Positions 1-7,787 are shown, numbered from the stretch's first letter. The stretch is DNA of 8,181 nucleotides from Fidelibacterota bacterium UBA7300 (GCA_002471865.1 DKQU01000002.1:5672-13852), one strand, 5' to 3'. Program-made: numbers and translations. The notes: generated by a model from the sequence alone, not told the origin.

Positions 1-98
1 GTTGTAATCTCCGCCTCTTCGGCATCTTCCTCGCATCCGAGAAAGAAGAATCCGCCAACCACAAGAACCGCAAGTATGGGTATCCATCTTTTCTTCAT
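1..98 (-). CDS. Lipoprotein, N-terminal part only, cut by left window edge
   Basis: A reading frame starts at ATG 98 and is open to the left edge, giving 32 visible residues. The start is MKKRWIPILAVLVVGGFFF, followed by LGC and an acidic run EEDAEEAEIT. Two lysines and an arginine, a hydrophobic core and a Cys at residue 22 preceded by F-L-G make a lipoprotein signal peptide; acidic residues just after the Cys are common in surface-exposed or linker regions of such proteins. AAAAGGAGG lies 5 bases before the ATG, a very strong ribosome site. It sits 18 bases after the lipase stop, so it is the next gene of the same operon. The mature domain is outside the window and its function cannot be told. 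Confidence 0.8.
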   Translation of the reverse strand, partial: MKKRWIPILAVLVVGGFFFLGCEEDAEEAEIT

Positions 99-103
99 AC
101 TCT

Positions 104-112
104 CCTCCTTTT
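104..112 (-). promoter_or_regulatory. Ribosome binding site of the left-edge lipoprotein
   Basis: On the minus strand this reads AAAAGGAGG with a 5-base spacer (AGAGT) to ATG at 98. It directly follows a tandem stop (TAA TAA) at the end of the lipase. It confirms that the short open frame at the edge is a real gene start. Confidence 0.85.
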
Positions 113-116
113 CTTA

Positions 117-980
117 TTACTGCTCCATGAAATGAAGCATTTCCTCTATCGCATCGGGACTATCTTTTAAATCATTATGATTAGCCCCCTCTAGTTGAAA
201 ATTGAACGCACCTTCTAATTTAGGACTTAGCCGAAGATCCAAAACTGTTCCATCACTCATTGTGCAACCGTCGAGATAAAACACATCCGAACCTGTACCA
301 TCGAAAATAGTCATATAACTAGTCGTTCCTTCGAAGGGTGTTTCATCCTCTTCATTTAACCAAGTTAAAAACTCCGAGTCAGGACTGCCAATTTCTTGAC
401 AAAGCGGAGTGGTTGTATCGTTATCACAGTAACAGACACCATGGTTTGCTCCTCCGATCCCTATGAAATGACTGACGCTCTCATACCGATTGTACTCCTT
501 CATCCAAGCTCTTACTACGGTCACACCTAGAGAATGACTGATAATATCAACCTTGTTTTTACCAGTATAATCGAGGATATCGCTGACAAAATTTTCAATT
601 TCCGATATATTGTCCATGTTCGAATTAGAACTGTAACCCCCTTGAAAATCAAGGTAACTCAATGACCATATCTCAGATGGAACGTAACCGGAATCCAAAA
701 ATGTTTGCCCGACTGTTAACCATGAGTCAGCATTGGAGCCACCATTACCATGGACAAATACTACTGGCACTCTCGTTACTTCTCCTTCTCCACCGCCCCA
801 ACCACCGAGAGTGTTACCGGTAAGATGGTCAAACTGTATAGGAAAATCATCTGGGAACCCGGCAGGCAACTCATAACTGTTTCCCTCATCTTGGTCATTA
901 TCACTATTCTGAACGGCGTTTTCCTCGCATGCAGCAAGAAAAACCGAGACGATTACTATGTGATACCATTTTTTACTCAT
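117..980 (-). CDS. Lipoprotein alpha/beta-hydrolase, LipA-like (Lipase class 2) esterase/lipase
   Basis: This 287-residue lipoprotein starts at ATG 980, giving MSKKWYHIVIVSVFLAAC with lipobox LAAC and Cys18. An ATG at 1004 is in frame but would put eight hydrophobic and acidic residues before the basic n-region. Neither has a Shine-Dalgarno; the start lies inside the upstream gene's end (ATGAGTAA), so coupling is likely. An acidic linker precedes the hydrolase fold. The oxyanion motif VHGNGG is at 76-81 and the nucleophile elbow S-H-S-L-G at 148-152 gives catalytic Ser150. The acid is probably Asp232 (GTGSDVFY) and the base His268 (GANHNDL). TGKNKVDIISHSLGV and IGIGGANHG resemble Bacillus subtilis LipA as I remember it, with a longer insert at about 180-220 holding Cys183, 185 and 194 (Cys239 may pair). 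It would cleave short or medium ester bonds; a PhaZ7-like depolymerase activity is a weaker alternative. Confidence 0.85.
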   Translation of the reverse strand: MSKKWYHIVIVSVFLAACEENAVQNSDNDQDEGNSYELPAGFPDDFPIQFDHLTGNTLGGWGGGEGEVTRVPVVFVHGNGGSNADSWLTVGQTFLDSGYVPSEIWSLSYLDFQGGYSSNSNMDNISEIENFVSDILDYTGKNKVDIISHSLGVTVVRAWMKEYNRYESVSHFIGIGGANHGVCYCDNDTTTPLCQEIGSPDSEFLTWLNEEDETPFEGTTSYMTIFDGTGSDVFYLDGCTMSDGTVLDLRLSPKLEGAFNFQLEGANHNDLKDSPDAIEEMLHFMEQ

Positions 981-2376
981 AAGGAGAATAGAATCTAATA
1001 TCATCTACATACATAGTGTCAACGTTAAATGTACCCAGCCAAAGCCCAGGGATATACTCTTCTGGTGTTTCGTATTCAGGAATTGCATAGGAGTAGCTCC
1101 AGTTACCTGTGGGTTCTGTTCCCGTATAAACCTCTGTTCTGGAGACACCATCAAACATCTCAATAACAGTGTTCACCCACGTGCCGTATTCAATCTCAGG
1201 CATAGCTCCCCAGTCAGGTATCTTTGCATCGGGTGCTAATCCAGTTCCAAACCACATAGATGCTCGGTTTCTCCCTATAGCATAATTCATATAGTAAGGA
1301 CTAGTTCCGCCGGAAAAGTACTGTGTGAATGTTACGAATACCTCAGCAGTTGTATAAGATGCAAGATCATCTGGGACCTTGAAACGCATTTCAACTCGCC
1401 AAAAGTCCTTAGTCTTTTTCCCAGTAGTATCAGGCCATCCGTGTTCAGCATCCATCATGTTGTAAGAATTAGAATTTCCGTAGGTCATCACCAAAATCTG
1501 TCGATTGGCGTAATAGGCTGTTGTAGGAGCTGTCATCATAAGAACATTATCGCCGCCATCCTCAACTATGTGGAAACTCCCGGCTTTTGGACCAGCGTCG
1601 GAGGTGTCTGTAGGCCACTCATAGTTCACCTGCCAAAGAATATCACTGTCCGTGATGAAGTAGCCTAAAGAGTCATCTGAATCTGTTAGTGAAGAATACT
1701 CTTCGCTGAAGACTTCATCCACAACGTAAAGCGTCAAAGAGAGACTCTCCAAGGTTCCAGTCTCGGTTTCATAGGTACCCTTCACTGTCGTTATTCCCTT
1801 CGACAGTCCAGTGACAATTCCGCTTGCATCTACCGAAGCAAATGAAGGATCTGCCAATACCCAGTCCACTTGTGCTTCAGGTACAGTGTTTCCACAACTG
1901 TCCAGCACTGAAGCTGAAAGAGATGCTGTCATTCCTACTGCCACCATCTGAGAAGACACTTCTACCTCGTTCCAATTGTATTCCGATACATCCAGCGGAG
2001 TTATCTCTATGGAGGCAGCGAAAGAAATCACCGACACTTCAACACTATTACTAGTGAAACCTTCAGCCGATGCGGTAATGGACGCTGAGGGACAGTTTGC
2101 TCCTGTAACCAAGCCATCTAAATCAACAGTCGCTACATCGGAATCGGAACTGACCCATGTGAAAATTACATCTTGTATCTCTTCACCATCGGTATCGTAA
2201 GCTGTGGCTAAAAGCTGAACCGTTGAGTCAATCTCTATTGCGGCAGAAAGCGGTGTCACCACAATCTGATCAATCTCGCCCTCGGTTGATGTGGTCGGTG
2301 GTTCTTCTTGACATCCAATGAAATAGATCAAAAGTCCGGTAATCATAATAAATGATGAAATTGTTGTGAACCTCAT
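973..2376 (-). CDS. Surface or periplasmic lipoprotein with two bacterial Ig-like (BIG2) domains and a ConA-like C-terminal domain
   Basis: This 467-residue lipoprotein starts at ATG 2376, chosen over an in-frame GTG at 2427 because AAAGGAGG lies 5 bases upstream and the ATG gives a proper lipoprotein signal (MRFTTISSFI.., lipobox FIGC, Cys22). The GTG start would overlap the PorV-like gene and hide the signal. Residues 34-117 and 120-219 are Ig-like BIG2 domains: VTPLSAAIEIDSTVQLLATA with WVSSDSDVATVDLDGLVTG, and the diverged second copy with VDWVLADPSFASVDASGIVTG. Residues 223-467 have strand patterns (WRVEMRFKVPDD, AEVFVTFTQYFSGG, EIEYGTWVNTVIEMFDG, TMYVDDIRFYSP) like a concanavalin A-type jelly-roll of lectins and glycan-active enzymes. 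That assignment is tentative and I see no catalytic motif. A glycan-binding or scaffold role is possible. It follows the PorV-like gene by 37 bases and overlaps the lipase start by 8. Confidence 0.8.
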   Translation of the reverse strand: MRFTTISSFIMITGLLIYFIGCQEEPPTTSTEGEIDQIVVTPLSAAIEIDSTVQLLATAYDTDGEEIQDVIFTWVSSDSDVATVDLDGLVTGANCPSASITASAEGFTSNSVEVSVISFAASIEITPLDVSEYNWNEVEVSSQMVAVGMTASLSASVLDSCGNTVPEAQVDWVLADPSFASVDASGIVTGLSKGITTVKGTYETETGTLESLSLTLYVVDEVFSEEYSSLTDSDDSLGYFITDSDILWQVNYEWPTDTSDAGPKAGSFHIVEDGGDNVLMMTAPTTAYYANRQILVMTYGNSNSYNMMDAEHGWPDTTGKKTKDFWRVEMRFKVPDDLASYTTAEVFVTFTQYFSGGTSPYYMNYAIGRNRASMWFGTGLAPDAKIPDWGAMPEIEYGTWVNTVIEMFDGVSRTEVYTGTEPTGNWSYSYAIPEYETPEEYIPGLWLGTFNVDTMYVDDIRFYSPYE

Positions 2377-2381
2377 AGCCT

Positions 2382-2389
2382 CCTCCTTT
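2382..2389 (-). promoter_or_regulatory. Ribosome binding site deciding the start of the BIG2 lipoprotein
   Basis: On the minus strand this reads AAAGGAGG, followed by a 5-base spacer (AGGCT) and ATG at 2376. It lies in the widest intergenic gap (37 bases). It supports the ATG over the upstream in-frame GTG at 2427 and allows independent initiation of the lipoprotein half of the operon. Confidence 0.85.
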
Positions 2390-2413
2390 ATCAAAATCTT
2401 ACCACTATTTTCC

Positions 2414-3391
2414 CTACAGATCGGCACTCAAAGAAAATGAACTGACACCTTCGAACAGTTCCATAGGACGGTACCCATACTGAACTTCTAAATTCTTTAA
2501 GCGAACTGAGAAACCAAGTCCAAATGATTCTTGTTCATAGTTCATTGCATATCCAAACAATAGCGAGAATTTCTCCAGAAAATCTACTTTGGCACCGGCG
2601 TGGATCCGCTGAGAGTAGTCATTAGGATAGTTTCCTTCTAATGAGACAATAATGTCAAGTACATTCGTTGAAAAGACAGATCCTGCCAATCCCACTACAA
2701 ACGAGAGGGGCAGAGGATAGCTTCCATAGGAGAGTTCCTCTTGAATAAGAACACTACCCTTTTTACGTGTGTCAAAATATGATCCGCCAAAGCGCATATC
2801 CGGTCCAAAGTTCCGCATGGACATAACCAGTCTCAGATCCTTGTAGCCCATCCAATACCACGTACCTACATCGAAAGCGATACCGTTAGCAGCTACCGTG
2901 TAAACGGACTGGTTTACGATCTTCACAGTAGCTCCCGCAGCAAACCGATCGGTGAATCGCTTTGCTAGTGACAATCCCAACGCCAAATCCTGATATGTGA
3001 AGAATTCACCTGTTCCGCTCTGTTCATCTGTAGTGGTTACCTCCATCAACGGAGACCTGAGAACGACTTCACTGATTCCAACTGAAAACCCGTTTCCCAA
3101 CTTCATTGATGCAGCTGCCGCCTGATGATCTAAATCCAGAAGCCATGTAGAGTAGTGAGTGGACAGACTGTATTTACTTTCCTGGAAACCGAGAGCAGCT
3201 GGATTCCAGAATGCAGCATCGGCATCAGTCACAATTCCTGTATAAGCCGAACCCATCGCCATAGCTCCAGCACCTACGGGAATCCTTAGGAATAAGGCGC
3301 CTGCAGTGCCGACTTTGTCAATTGTCTGACCTGACATTAGAGTCAACAAAAACGCTAAGCAATATGTACAATGTTTGCTTTTCACTCTCAT
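2414..3391 (-). CDS. PorV/PorQ-family outer-membrane protein
   Basis: This is a 325-residue protein with a signal peptide (MRVKSKH, hydrophobic core, probable cleavage near residues 21-22). Residues 28-68 carry the family signature: VGTAGALFLRIPVGAGAMAM, then GSAYTGIVTDADAAFWNPAA. The TDADAAFWNPA step is diagnostic of the PorV/PorQ (UPF0164) group. The remainder alternates short beta strands (LSTHYSTWLLDLDHQ, VGISEVVL, LRLVMSMRNFGPDMRFGG, IVSLEGNYPND, LLFGYAMNYE, VQYGYRPMELFEG), consistent with a FadL-like barrel. PorV proper is a type IX secretion shuttle that carries cargo to the PorU sortase. Many FCB genomes hold numerous paralogs of unknown role, so this need not be the canonical one. 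ATG at 3391 follows GAGG with a 6-base spacer and overlaps the upstream stop as ATGA. Its position directly after a gene with a sorting-like C-terminus suggests they act together (inference). Confidence 0.88.
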   Translation of the reverse strand: MRVKSKHCTYCLAFLLTLMSGQTIDKVGTAGALFLRIPVGAGAMAMGSAYTGIVTDADAAFWNPAALGFQESKYSLSTHYSTWLLDLDHQAAAASMKLGNGFSVGISEVVLRSPLMEVTTTDEQSGTGEFFTYQDLALGLSLAKRFTDRFAAGATVKIVNQSVYTVAANGIAFDVGTWYWMGYKDLRLVMSMRNFGPDMRFGGSYFDTRKKGSVLIQEELSYGSYPLPLSFVVGLAGSVFSTNVLDIIVSLEGNYPNDYSQRIHAGAKVDFLEKFSLLFGYAMNYEQESFGLGFSVRLKNLEVQYGYRPMELFEGVSSFSLSADL

Positions 3392-5031
3392 CGTTCGCCT
3401 CGAACAATTACAAATCGCCCCGCAAACTCCTCACCATCCTCAGCTACAACACGATAAAGATAAAGCCCCGATGCAACCGCTTGACGGTTTTTAGAGAGCA
3501 AATTCCACGACTCATCTCCTGAATCATCCCACGTCTGATCATCACCTCTATTATGATCCAGCACCACAACTTCCTCTCCGGTTAACGTGTAAATATGAAT
3601 GGTGCATTCTTCCGGCAAACGAGTGAAGTAGATGGTACTCTCGTAATCTTGAAGCTCCCAGTTTGCACCACCGAGGTAGGGATTTGGAACCACCTTTATT
3701 CTATCCATATTTGTAAAGGGATTGTTAGCCGGCCTAAGAGCATCCAAGGTCCGGCACACTTCAGACCATTTCCCCGACTCATTGCCATCAGTATCGTAAC
3801 TTGTGATAGTGTAGAAATAGGGAAATCCCACCTGCACATCGAGGTCTAAATATGAATTCCCTGTAGGATCTGCGTCTTGATCAACCACCAGATCCCAAGC
3901 TCCAATGGAACTCACTTGACTTCGGTACACCTTGTAACCGGCGAAGTCTGAAGATTCCTCAGCTTCGCTGTCCCAGGTAAGATTCGCCAGTTTCCCGGAA
4001 ACCTCTATGCTTTCAATTTCCGGCGTCTGAGGGGGCTTCAGCCAAGCTGGAATTGCAAAATTGTAGCCTACCAGCTCCTCCGCCTTTTCCGTGTTTTCCT
4101 GTAAACTCTCCAGACCCTCTCCGTAAACAATACCCACTGTGAAAGATAGTTCTCCTCCCGGTAAAATGGAGTAGGGCCCAACGGCGGAGATAATCGTATA
4201 TGGGCCTTTGCTTCCGGTATCCTCATCTATAACATTAGCAGTCAGCTTATCATACAGCTCGTCTGCTCCTGCTATAGGATTCACCATAAGGTAATAGTTG
4301 AATGTTGTCCACGGCTGTGTCGAAACCTCAAGATCGTCAGAGGTTCCACCTGCTGGCGGAGCAGAAAGAAGCGCCTGCCCTACATAGTAAGGTGTCACGC
4401 CATCGTCCCCATCGTCATCGTACATGTAGGCTATTCCATTGTCAGTATCGTAAGCGGCAAAATCATCCAGTTCTCGTGTAGTAACACCACTTGCACCTAC
4501 GTCAGCCGGCAAGTGATATCCTAAATGTAAATCTTCAACTGTATCTGTTCCTGTGTTAGCAAATGAATGGGTGACGAGAATGAAGTCGTCATAGTCGGGA
4601 TGATTGTAACCTCGGATTTCCGTAGTATGCTCAAGATGAAGGGGTGTTGATGATGAATACTCGCTGAAGTCGCCTGTGGCTCTAAGAACCGAAACGGAAC
4701 GTTCATCACCCATTTGCGTCCACTCCTGATGGAGTCCGTCTGCCTCTTGAATAGAGTAGTCCAGTTCGCTCTGTCCCAGGACACCGCCGAAGAAAACAAA
4801 GTCTTCATCCATGACGGAGCAGGTAAATGCCATGGACAACTGCAGGATGTAGTAATCATTACTACTTCCGGGATATTCAATATTACCGAAATAGCCGTAA
4901 TTACTAGCATTGGGATGCACCCATATCTTCCCTACTTTAATTTCCCCTTGAGTGGCTGCGTTTAGAGGCATAATGATTACCAGCAGGCACACTACCAAAA
5001 CATACAAAATCAATTTCTTTCGCGAAATCAT
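3388..5031 (-). CDS. Secreted protein with FN3-like domain and C-terminal T9SS/FlgD-like sorting domain
   Basis: This is a 547-residue exported protein of unknown function. Residues 1-26 are a signal peptide (MISRKK, then a long hydrophobic core, cleaved near LNA/A). Residues 30-330 are a beta-rich, aromatic and acidic region I cannot assign, with an Asp-rich loop YMYDDDGDDG at 202-211. Residues 335-427 look like a fibronectin type III domain (IESIEVSGKLANLTWDS, FAGYKVYRS, YFYTITSYDTDGNESGKWSE). Residues 445-545 form a C-terminal domain with VVPNPYLGG, IHIYTLTGEEV, ASGLYLYRVVAEDGEE and GRFVIVR. That order matches type IX secretion type-A sorting domains and the related FlgD Ig-like fold, which are hard to separate by eye. 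The protein is probably on the surface or released. Its ATG shares one base with the receptor stop; the nearest AGGAG lies 16 bases away, so reinitiation is likely. It overlaps the PorV-like gene by 4 bases. Confidence 0.8.
   Translation of the reverse strand: MISRKKLILYVLVVCLLVIIMPLNAATQGEIKVGKIWVHPNASNYGYFGNIEYPGSSNDYYILQLSMAFTCSVMDEDFVFFGGVLGQSELDYSIQEADGLHQEWTQMGDERSVSVLRATGDFSEYSSSTPLHLEHTTEIRGYNHPDYDDFILVTHSFANTGTDTVEDLHLGYHLPADVGASGVTTRELDDFAAYDTDNGIAYMYDDDGDDGVTPYYVGQALLSAPPAGGTSDDLEVSTQPWTTFNYYLMVNPIAGADELYDKLTANVIDEDTGSKGPYTIISAVGPYSILPGGELSFTVGIVYGEGLESLQENTEKAEELVGYNFAIPAWLKPPQTPEIESIEVSGKLANLTWDSEAEESSDFAGYKVYRSQVSSIGAWDLVVDQDADPTGNSYLDLDVQVGFPYFYTITSYDTDGNESGKWSEVCRTLDALRPANNPFTNMDRIKVVPNPYLGGANWELQDYESTIYFTRLPEECTIHIYTLTGEEVVVLDHNRGDDQTWDDSGDESWNLLSKNRQAVASGLYLYRVVAEDGEEFAGRFVIVRGER
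3398..3401 (-). promoter_or_regulatory. Ribosome binding site of the PorV-like gene
   Basis: GAGG on the minus strand, 6 bases before ATG 3391, lies inside the last codons of the upstream gene. It is weak but well placed and works alongside the ATGA overlap. Confidence 0.5.
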
Positions 5032-7787
5032 CAGTAACTGAAACTCACTCCTACTCTTATCTCCCTATGAGGGCCGAATACCATAGGATCATCGAGAGGC
5101 CCCTCAAACTCACTTGGATGATCCAGAAGATGAGGAATCACTGGAATCCGGCGGTTTTCTCCATTATCAAAGTTTACCACATTCAGTTTGTCGAAAAGAT
5201 TGATAACGAGCAGATAGATATTGGCTTTTACACCGCTAATCTCGAAGGCGTGATTTGCCTTGAGATCCACCTGCATTGTGGACGGGAGGCGCTCATTATT
5301 CTCCACAGGAAGGAGTGACTCCTGATAGCCAGTGTAAGGATAGCCGGAACCGTAGCGCGTCAACAAATTCAGACCGGAAGATTCTGACCATCTGTAGTCC
5401 ACCGACAAATTCACAGTGTGCCGCTGATCCCAGTTTAGGTAATACTCTTGAACAGGCTCAAGCTGCCCTCTCGTAAATATTCTGAGGAAGCCGTCGTGAT
5501 AGTCTGAGGTCTTCCCTTTTGCCACCATAAAAGTGTAAGATAAATTGACTCCCAGAGGAATCCGGTGAGTAGGAAAATGACGAAGAGTAAACTCTAAACC
5601 TTTGGAATTTCCCCAAGCTAAGTTGTCGTTCACAAACCAGGTAGGAAGTTCTATAATGGAGTCGTCCTCCTCCTTCGCAGCCTGAAAATCCGGATCGTTC
5701 AGATTGTTGGCGATGGTCGTCTCCACTAGATCACGGATATCTTTGTAAAACGCTGTGAAGTCAATCACCAAGCTGGACATCACGGCTGATCGTGCTCCTA
5801 CTTCAAATGAAGTTGTGGCCTCCGGGCGCATGTCAGGATTACCATAGAGCGCAAGAATGTCATATGAATAGTTATAATTCCGATAAAGTAAATACCAATC
5901 CGGAATCTGGTAAAACTGCCCATAGGTGAAATGCAGCATGGTTCGATCCGTGAGTGGATGGGAAACTCCTAATCGGGGGCTGATCATATGTTTGATAGAT
6001 GCCTGCTTCCAAGGATATGCTGGATTCTCCACGGGAATGTCGTGGTTCGGGCCTGTCCAATAATCCTGGTCAGATAAATCAGGACCCATGTCTCCCGGAT
6101 CGAGATAGGGATACCAGAAACTCGAAGGTAGTACAGCATCGGGATCAAACATATCATAGCGAATGCCCACATTCATAACCATCCCTTTGAATTCGATTTT
6201 GTCCTGCAGAAAGAGTCCCAGCAGTATTGGATTCAAATCCGGTAGATTCAGTTGTTCGTTTCCAAAACCATGAGCAAAAGTGAACGGGAATCCTTTGTAG
6301 GCCAGGACTGCCTGATAGAACAGATCATAGCGGTGAAGCTCAAAACCGGTCTTAAACTGGTTGTGTTTACCGGCTTGCCATGTTAGAGCACCTTTAAGAA
6401 GAAATATCCTCAAATCCTCCTCCCTGAACAGATTGTTATCTCCGCCAATGATGTATTGCGTCCCCTCCTTGTAATCAGTGATGATCTGGATAGCTTCTGG
6501 GTTCAAGGTATCTGCAGGATCATCTGGGTTCAAGATGTTCCAGTCTTCCACTTGCGTGATATCCCACCACTTTCCGGGTTGAGCAGCTTTGTAATAGGTT
6601 CGGGAATATCCGGCAAGAACAGAATAATAGAGATTAGAAGAGAGGGTTTGATTCCAGTTGAGTGAAAATTGCTGTACCAGTGCATGACGCCTTTGAAACG
6701 TTTCAGGAATATATTTACGTCGGACATCAAACAGATCGTATTCCTTTTCAGACATCATCCCACTGACCGTCAGGTTGATCCTGGAGCCAAGCAGAAAACC
6801 GAGCTTACCGTTTACTACCAGTTCTACAAAATCATTTTCTGTATTTTCTCGTGTGGGAAGGCCGTCTTCAGCCGCAAGCCATTGAGCGGAAGCGGAGTAG
6901 CGCATCTTAGGGGAGATAAGCGTTACTGGACCACCAAGCCCAAACCGATAGCGTGTGTAACCTGAAATGTAGTCGTAGCGAGAACCGTCGTAATAGAGGG
7001 AATCCTGTTTATCGGTGGGAATGGCGGCGCCATCATCCACAGGAAGTTCAGATTCCGCATCGAAGCTCCAACTGAAACGATCACTCCCGATTCCCGTGGA
7101 GACATCTATGATACCGGAAAGGGCATTACCGAACTCAGCATTAAAACCGCCGCTCTGTACGGAAATTTCCGAGATGGCGTTGCTGTTCAAACTGAGAGCC
7201 GAGTAACCGGCAAAAGCGGTACCGTAGTTGGGTTCCTGAATGGGAATCCCGTCCACCTGCACTACAATCTCCCTTGATCGTCCTCCCCGAAGGTGAAAGC
7301 CTTTGGCGTCGCGGGTCATACCGGGATTCAGTACCAGGAGATCATTATAATCAGAAGCCGGCATGGAATTTAGCTCCTCTTTACCAATATAATTCACCGA
7401 CGTTGTAACATCCTCTTGTATGAGAGGACGTTCTGCTGTGATGGTTATTTCTTCCCCTTTCAACGATTCACCTACCATCTGGAAATCAATATGAGTGGTA
7501 AGATCAGACAACACCTCAACACCGTTGATTCTCACAACTTCATAACCAATCATCGTCGCCTGCAGTTCATACAGGCTCGGTGAAACGTTTATTATCATGT
7601 AGTCACCTTCAGAATCCGTAGCAGCACCTAAGTAAGTTCCTACGACAACTATGTTAACACCCTGCAATAGCTCATCGGTCTCTTGATCAGAGACATGTCC
7701 AACGATCTTCCCGGGCAGTTGTGCTGATACATACCACGGAACCATCATAGCAATCAGAAAAACCGAAGTGATGTTGCCTGTTCTCAC
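5031..7787 (-). CDS. TonB-dependent outer-membrane receptor with carboxypeptidase-regulatory-like N-domain
   Basis: This is a 918-residue outer-membrane receptor of the SusC/Oar-like kind, powered by TonB-ExbBD. A signal peptide spans residues 1-22, with likely cleavage after VSA before QLPGK. Residues 27-105 form a carboxypeptidase-D regulatory-like beta-sandwich (GKIVGHVSDQETDELLQGVN, then TDSEGDY and ATMIGYE). A TonB-box-like segment, EEITITAERP, lies near 112-121. The plug covers about 122-232, with HLRGGRSREIVVQVDGIPI and SGGFNAEFGNALSGIIDV. The rest is a beta-barrel rich in alternating and aromatic residues, ending in VGVSFSY with a terminal aromatic as expected for BAM-dependent insertion. 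The length is normal and there is no frameshift. The start is GTG at 7787, overlapping the symporter stop, with AAGGA about 10 bases upstream. The stop shares one base with the next start (TGATG). Substrate is unknown. No SusD-like partner follows; an FN3 protein and a PorV-like barrel do. Confidence 0.95.
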   Translation of the reverse strand: MRTGNITSVFLIAMMVPWYVSAQLPGKIVGHVSDQETDELLQGVNIVVVGTYLGAATDSEGDYMIINVSPSLYELQATMIGYEVVRINGVEVLSDLTTHIDFQMVGESLKGEEITITAERPLIQEDVTTSVNYIGKEELNSMPASDYNDLLVLNPGMTRDAKGFHLRGGRSREIVVQVDGIPIQEPNYGTAFAGYSALSLNSNAISEISVQSGGFNAEFGNALSGIIDVSTGIGSDRFSWSFDAESELPVDDGAAIPTDKQDSLYYDGSRYDYISGYTRYRFGLGGPVTLISPKMRYSASAQWLAAEDGLPTRENTENDFVELVVNGKLGFLLGSRINLTVSGMMSEKEYDLFDVRRKYIPETFQRRHALVQQFSLNWNQTLSSNLYYSVLAGYSRTYYKAAQPGKWWDITQVEDWNILNPDDPADTLNPEAIQIITDYKEGTQYIIGGDNNLFREEDLRIFLLKGALTWQAGKHNQFKTGFELHRYDLFYQAVLAYKGFPFTFAHGFGNEQLNLPDLNPILLGLFLQDKIEFKGMVMNVGIRYDMFDPDAVLPSSFWYPYLDPGDMGPDLSDQDYWTGPNHDIPVENPAYPWKQASIKHMISPRLGVSHPLTDRTMLHFTYGQFYQIPDWYLLYRNYNYSYDILALYGNPDMRPEATTSFEVGARSAVMSSLVIDFTAFYKDIRDLVETTIANNLNDPDFQAAKEEDDSIIELPTWFVNDNLAWGNSKGLEFTLRHFPTHRIPLGVNLSYTFMVAKGKTSDYHDGFLRIFTRGQLEPVQEYYLNWDQRHTVNLSVDYRWSESSGLNLLTRYGSGYPYTGYQESLLPVENNERLPSTMQVDLKANHAFEISGVKANIYLLVINLFDKLNVVNFDNGENRRIPVIPHLLDHPSEFEGPLDDPMVFGPHREIRVGVSFSY

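Noticed and set aside
911..945. Imperfect inverted repeat around GCATGC
   Set aside because: It lies inside the lipase signal-peptide codons, the arms need a gap and mismatches to pair, and there is no T-run or known operator match. Coding constraint explains it.
750..998. Plus-strand frame with a hydrophobic stretch ending in VFLAC that looks like a lipoprotein signal
   Set aside because: It is antisense to the lipase N-terminus. The likeness arises because the region around GCATGC at 927-932 is an imperfect palindrome, so both strands read FLA(A)C. The frame has no ribosome site and the stretch lies in its middle, not at its start.
2377..2413. Possible internal promoter or terminator in the 37-base gap
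   Set aside because: The gap is AT-rich but holds only the ribosome site; there is no hairpin with a T-run and no room for a convincing -35/-10 pair within it.
2377..2427. GTG at 2427 as start of the BIG2 lipoprotein
   Set aside because: It would add 17 residues ahead of the signal peptide and overlap the PorV-like gene by 14 bases. The ATG at 2376 has a near-perfect ribosome site and restores a normal lipoprotein signal.
4521..4910. 129-residue minus-strand frame inside the FN3/sorting-domain gene
   Set aside because: It is fully contained in another frame of a well-supported gene, has no ribosome site and its protein has no recognisable pattern.
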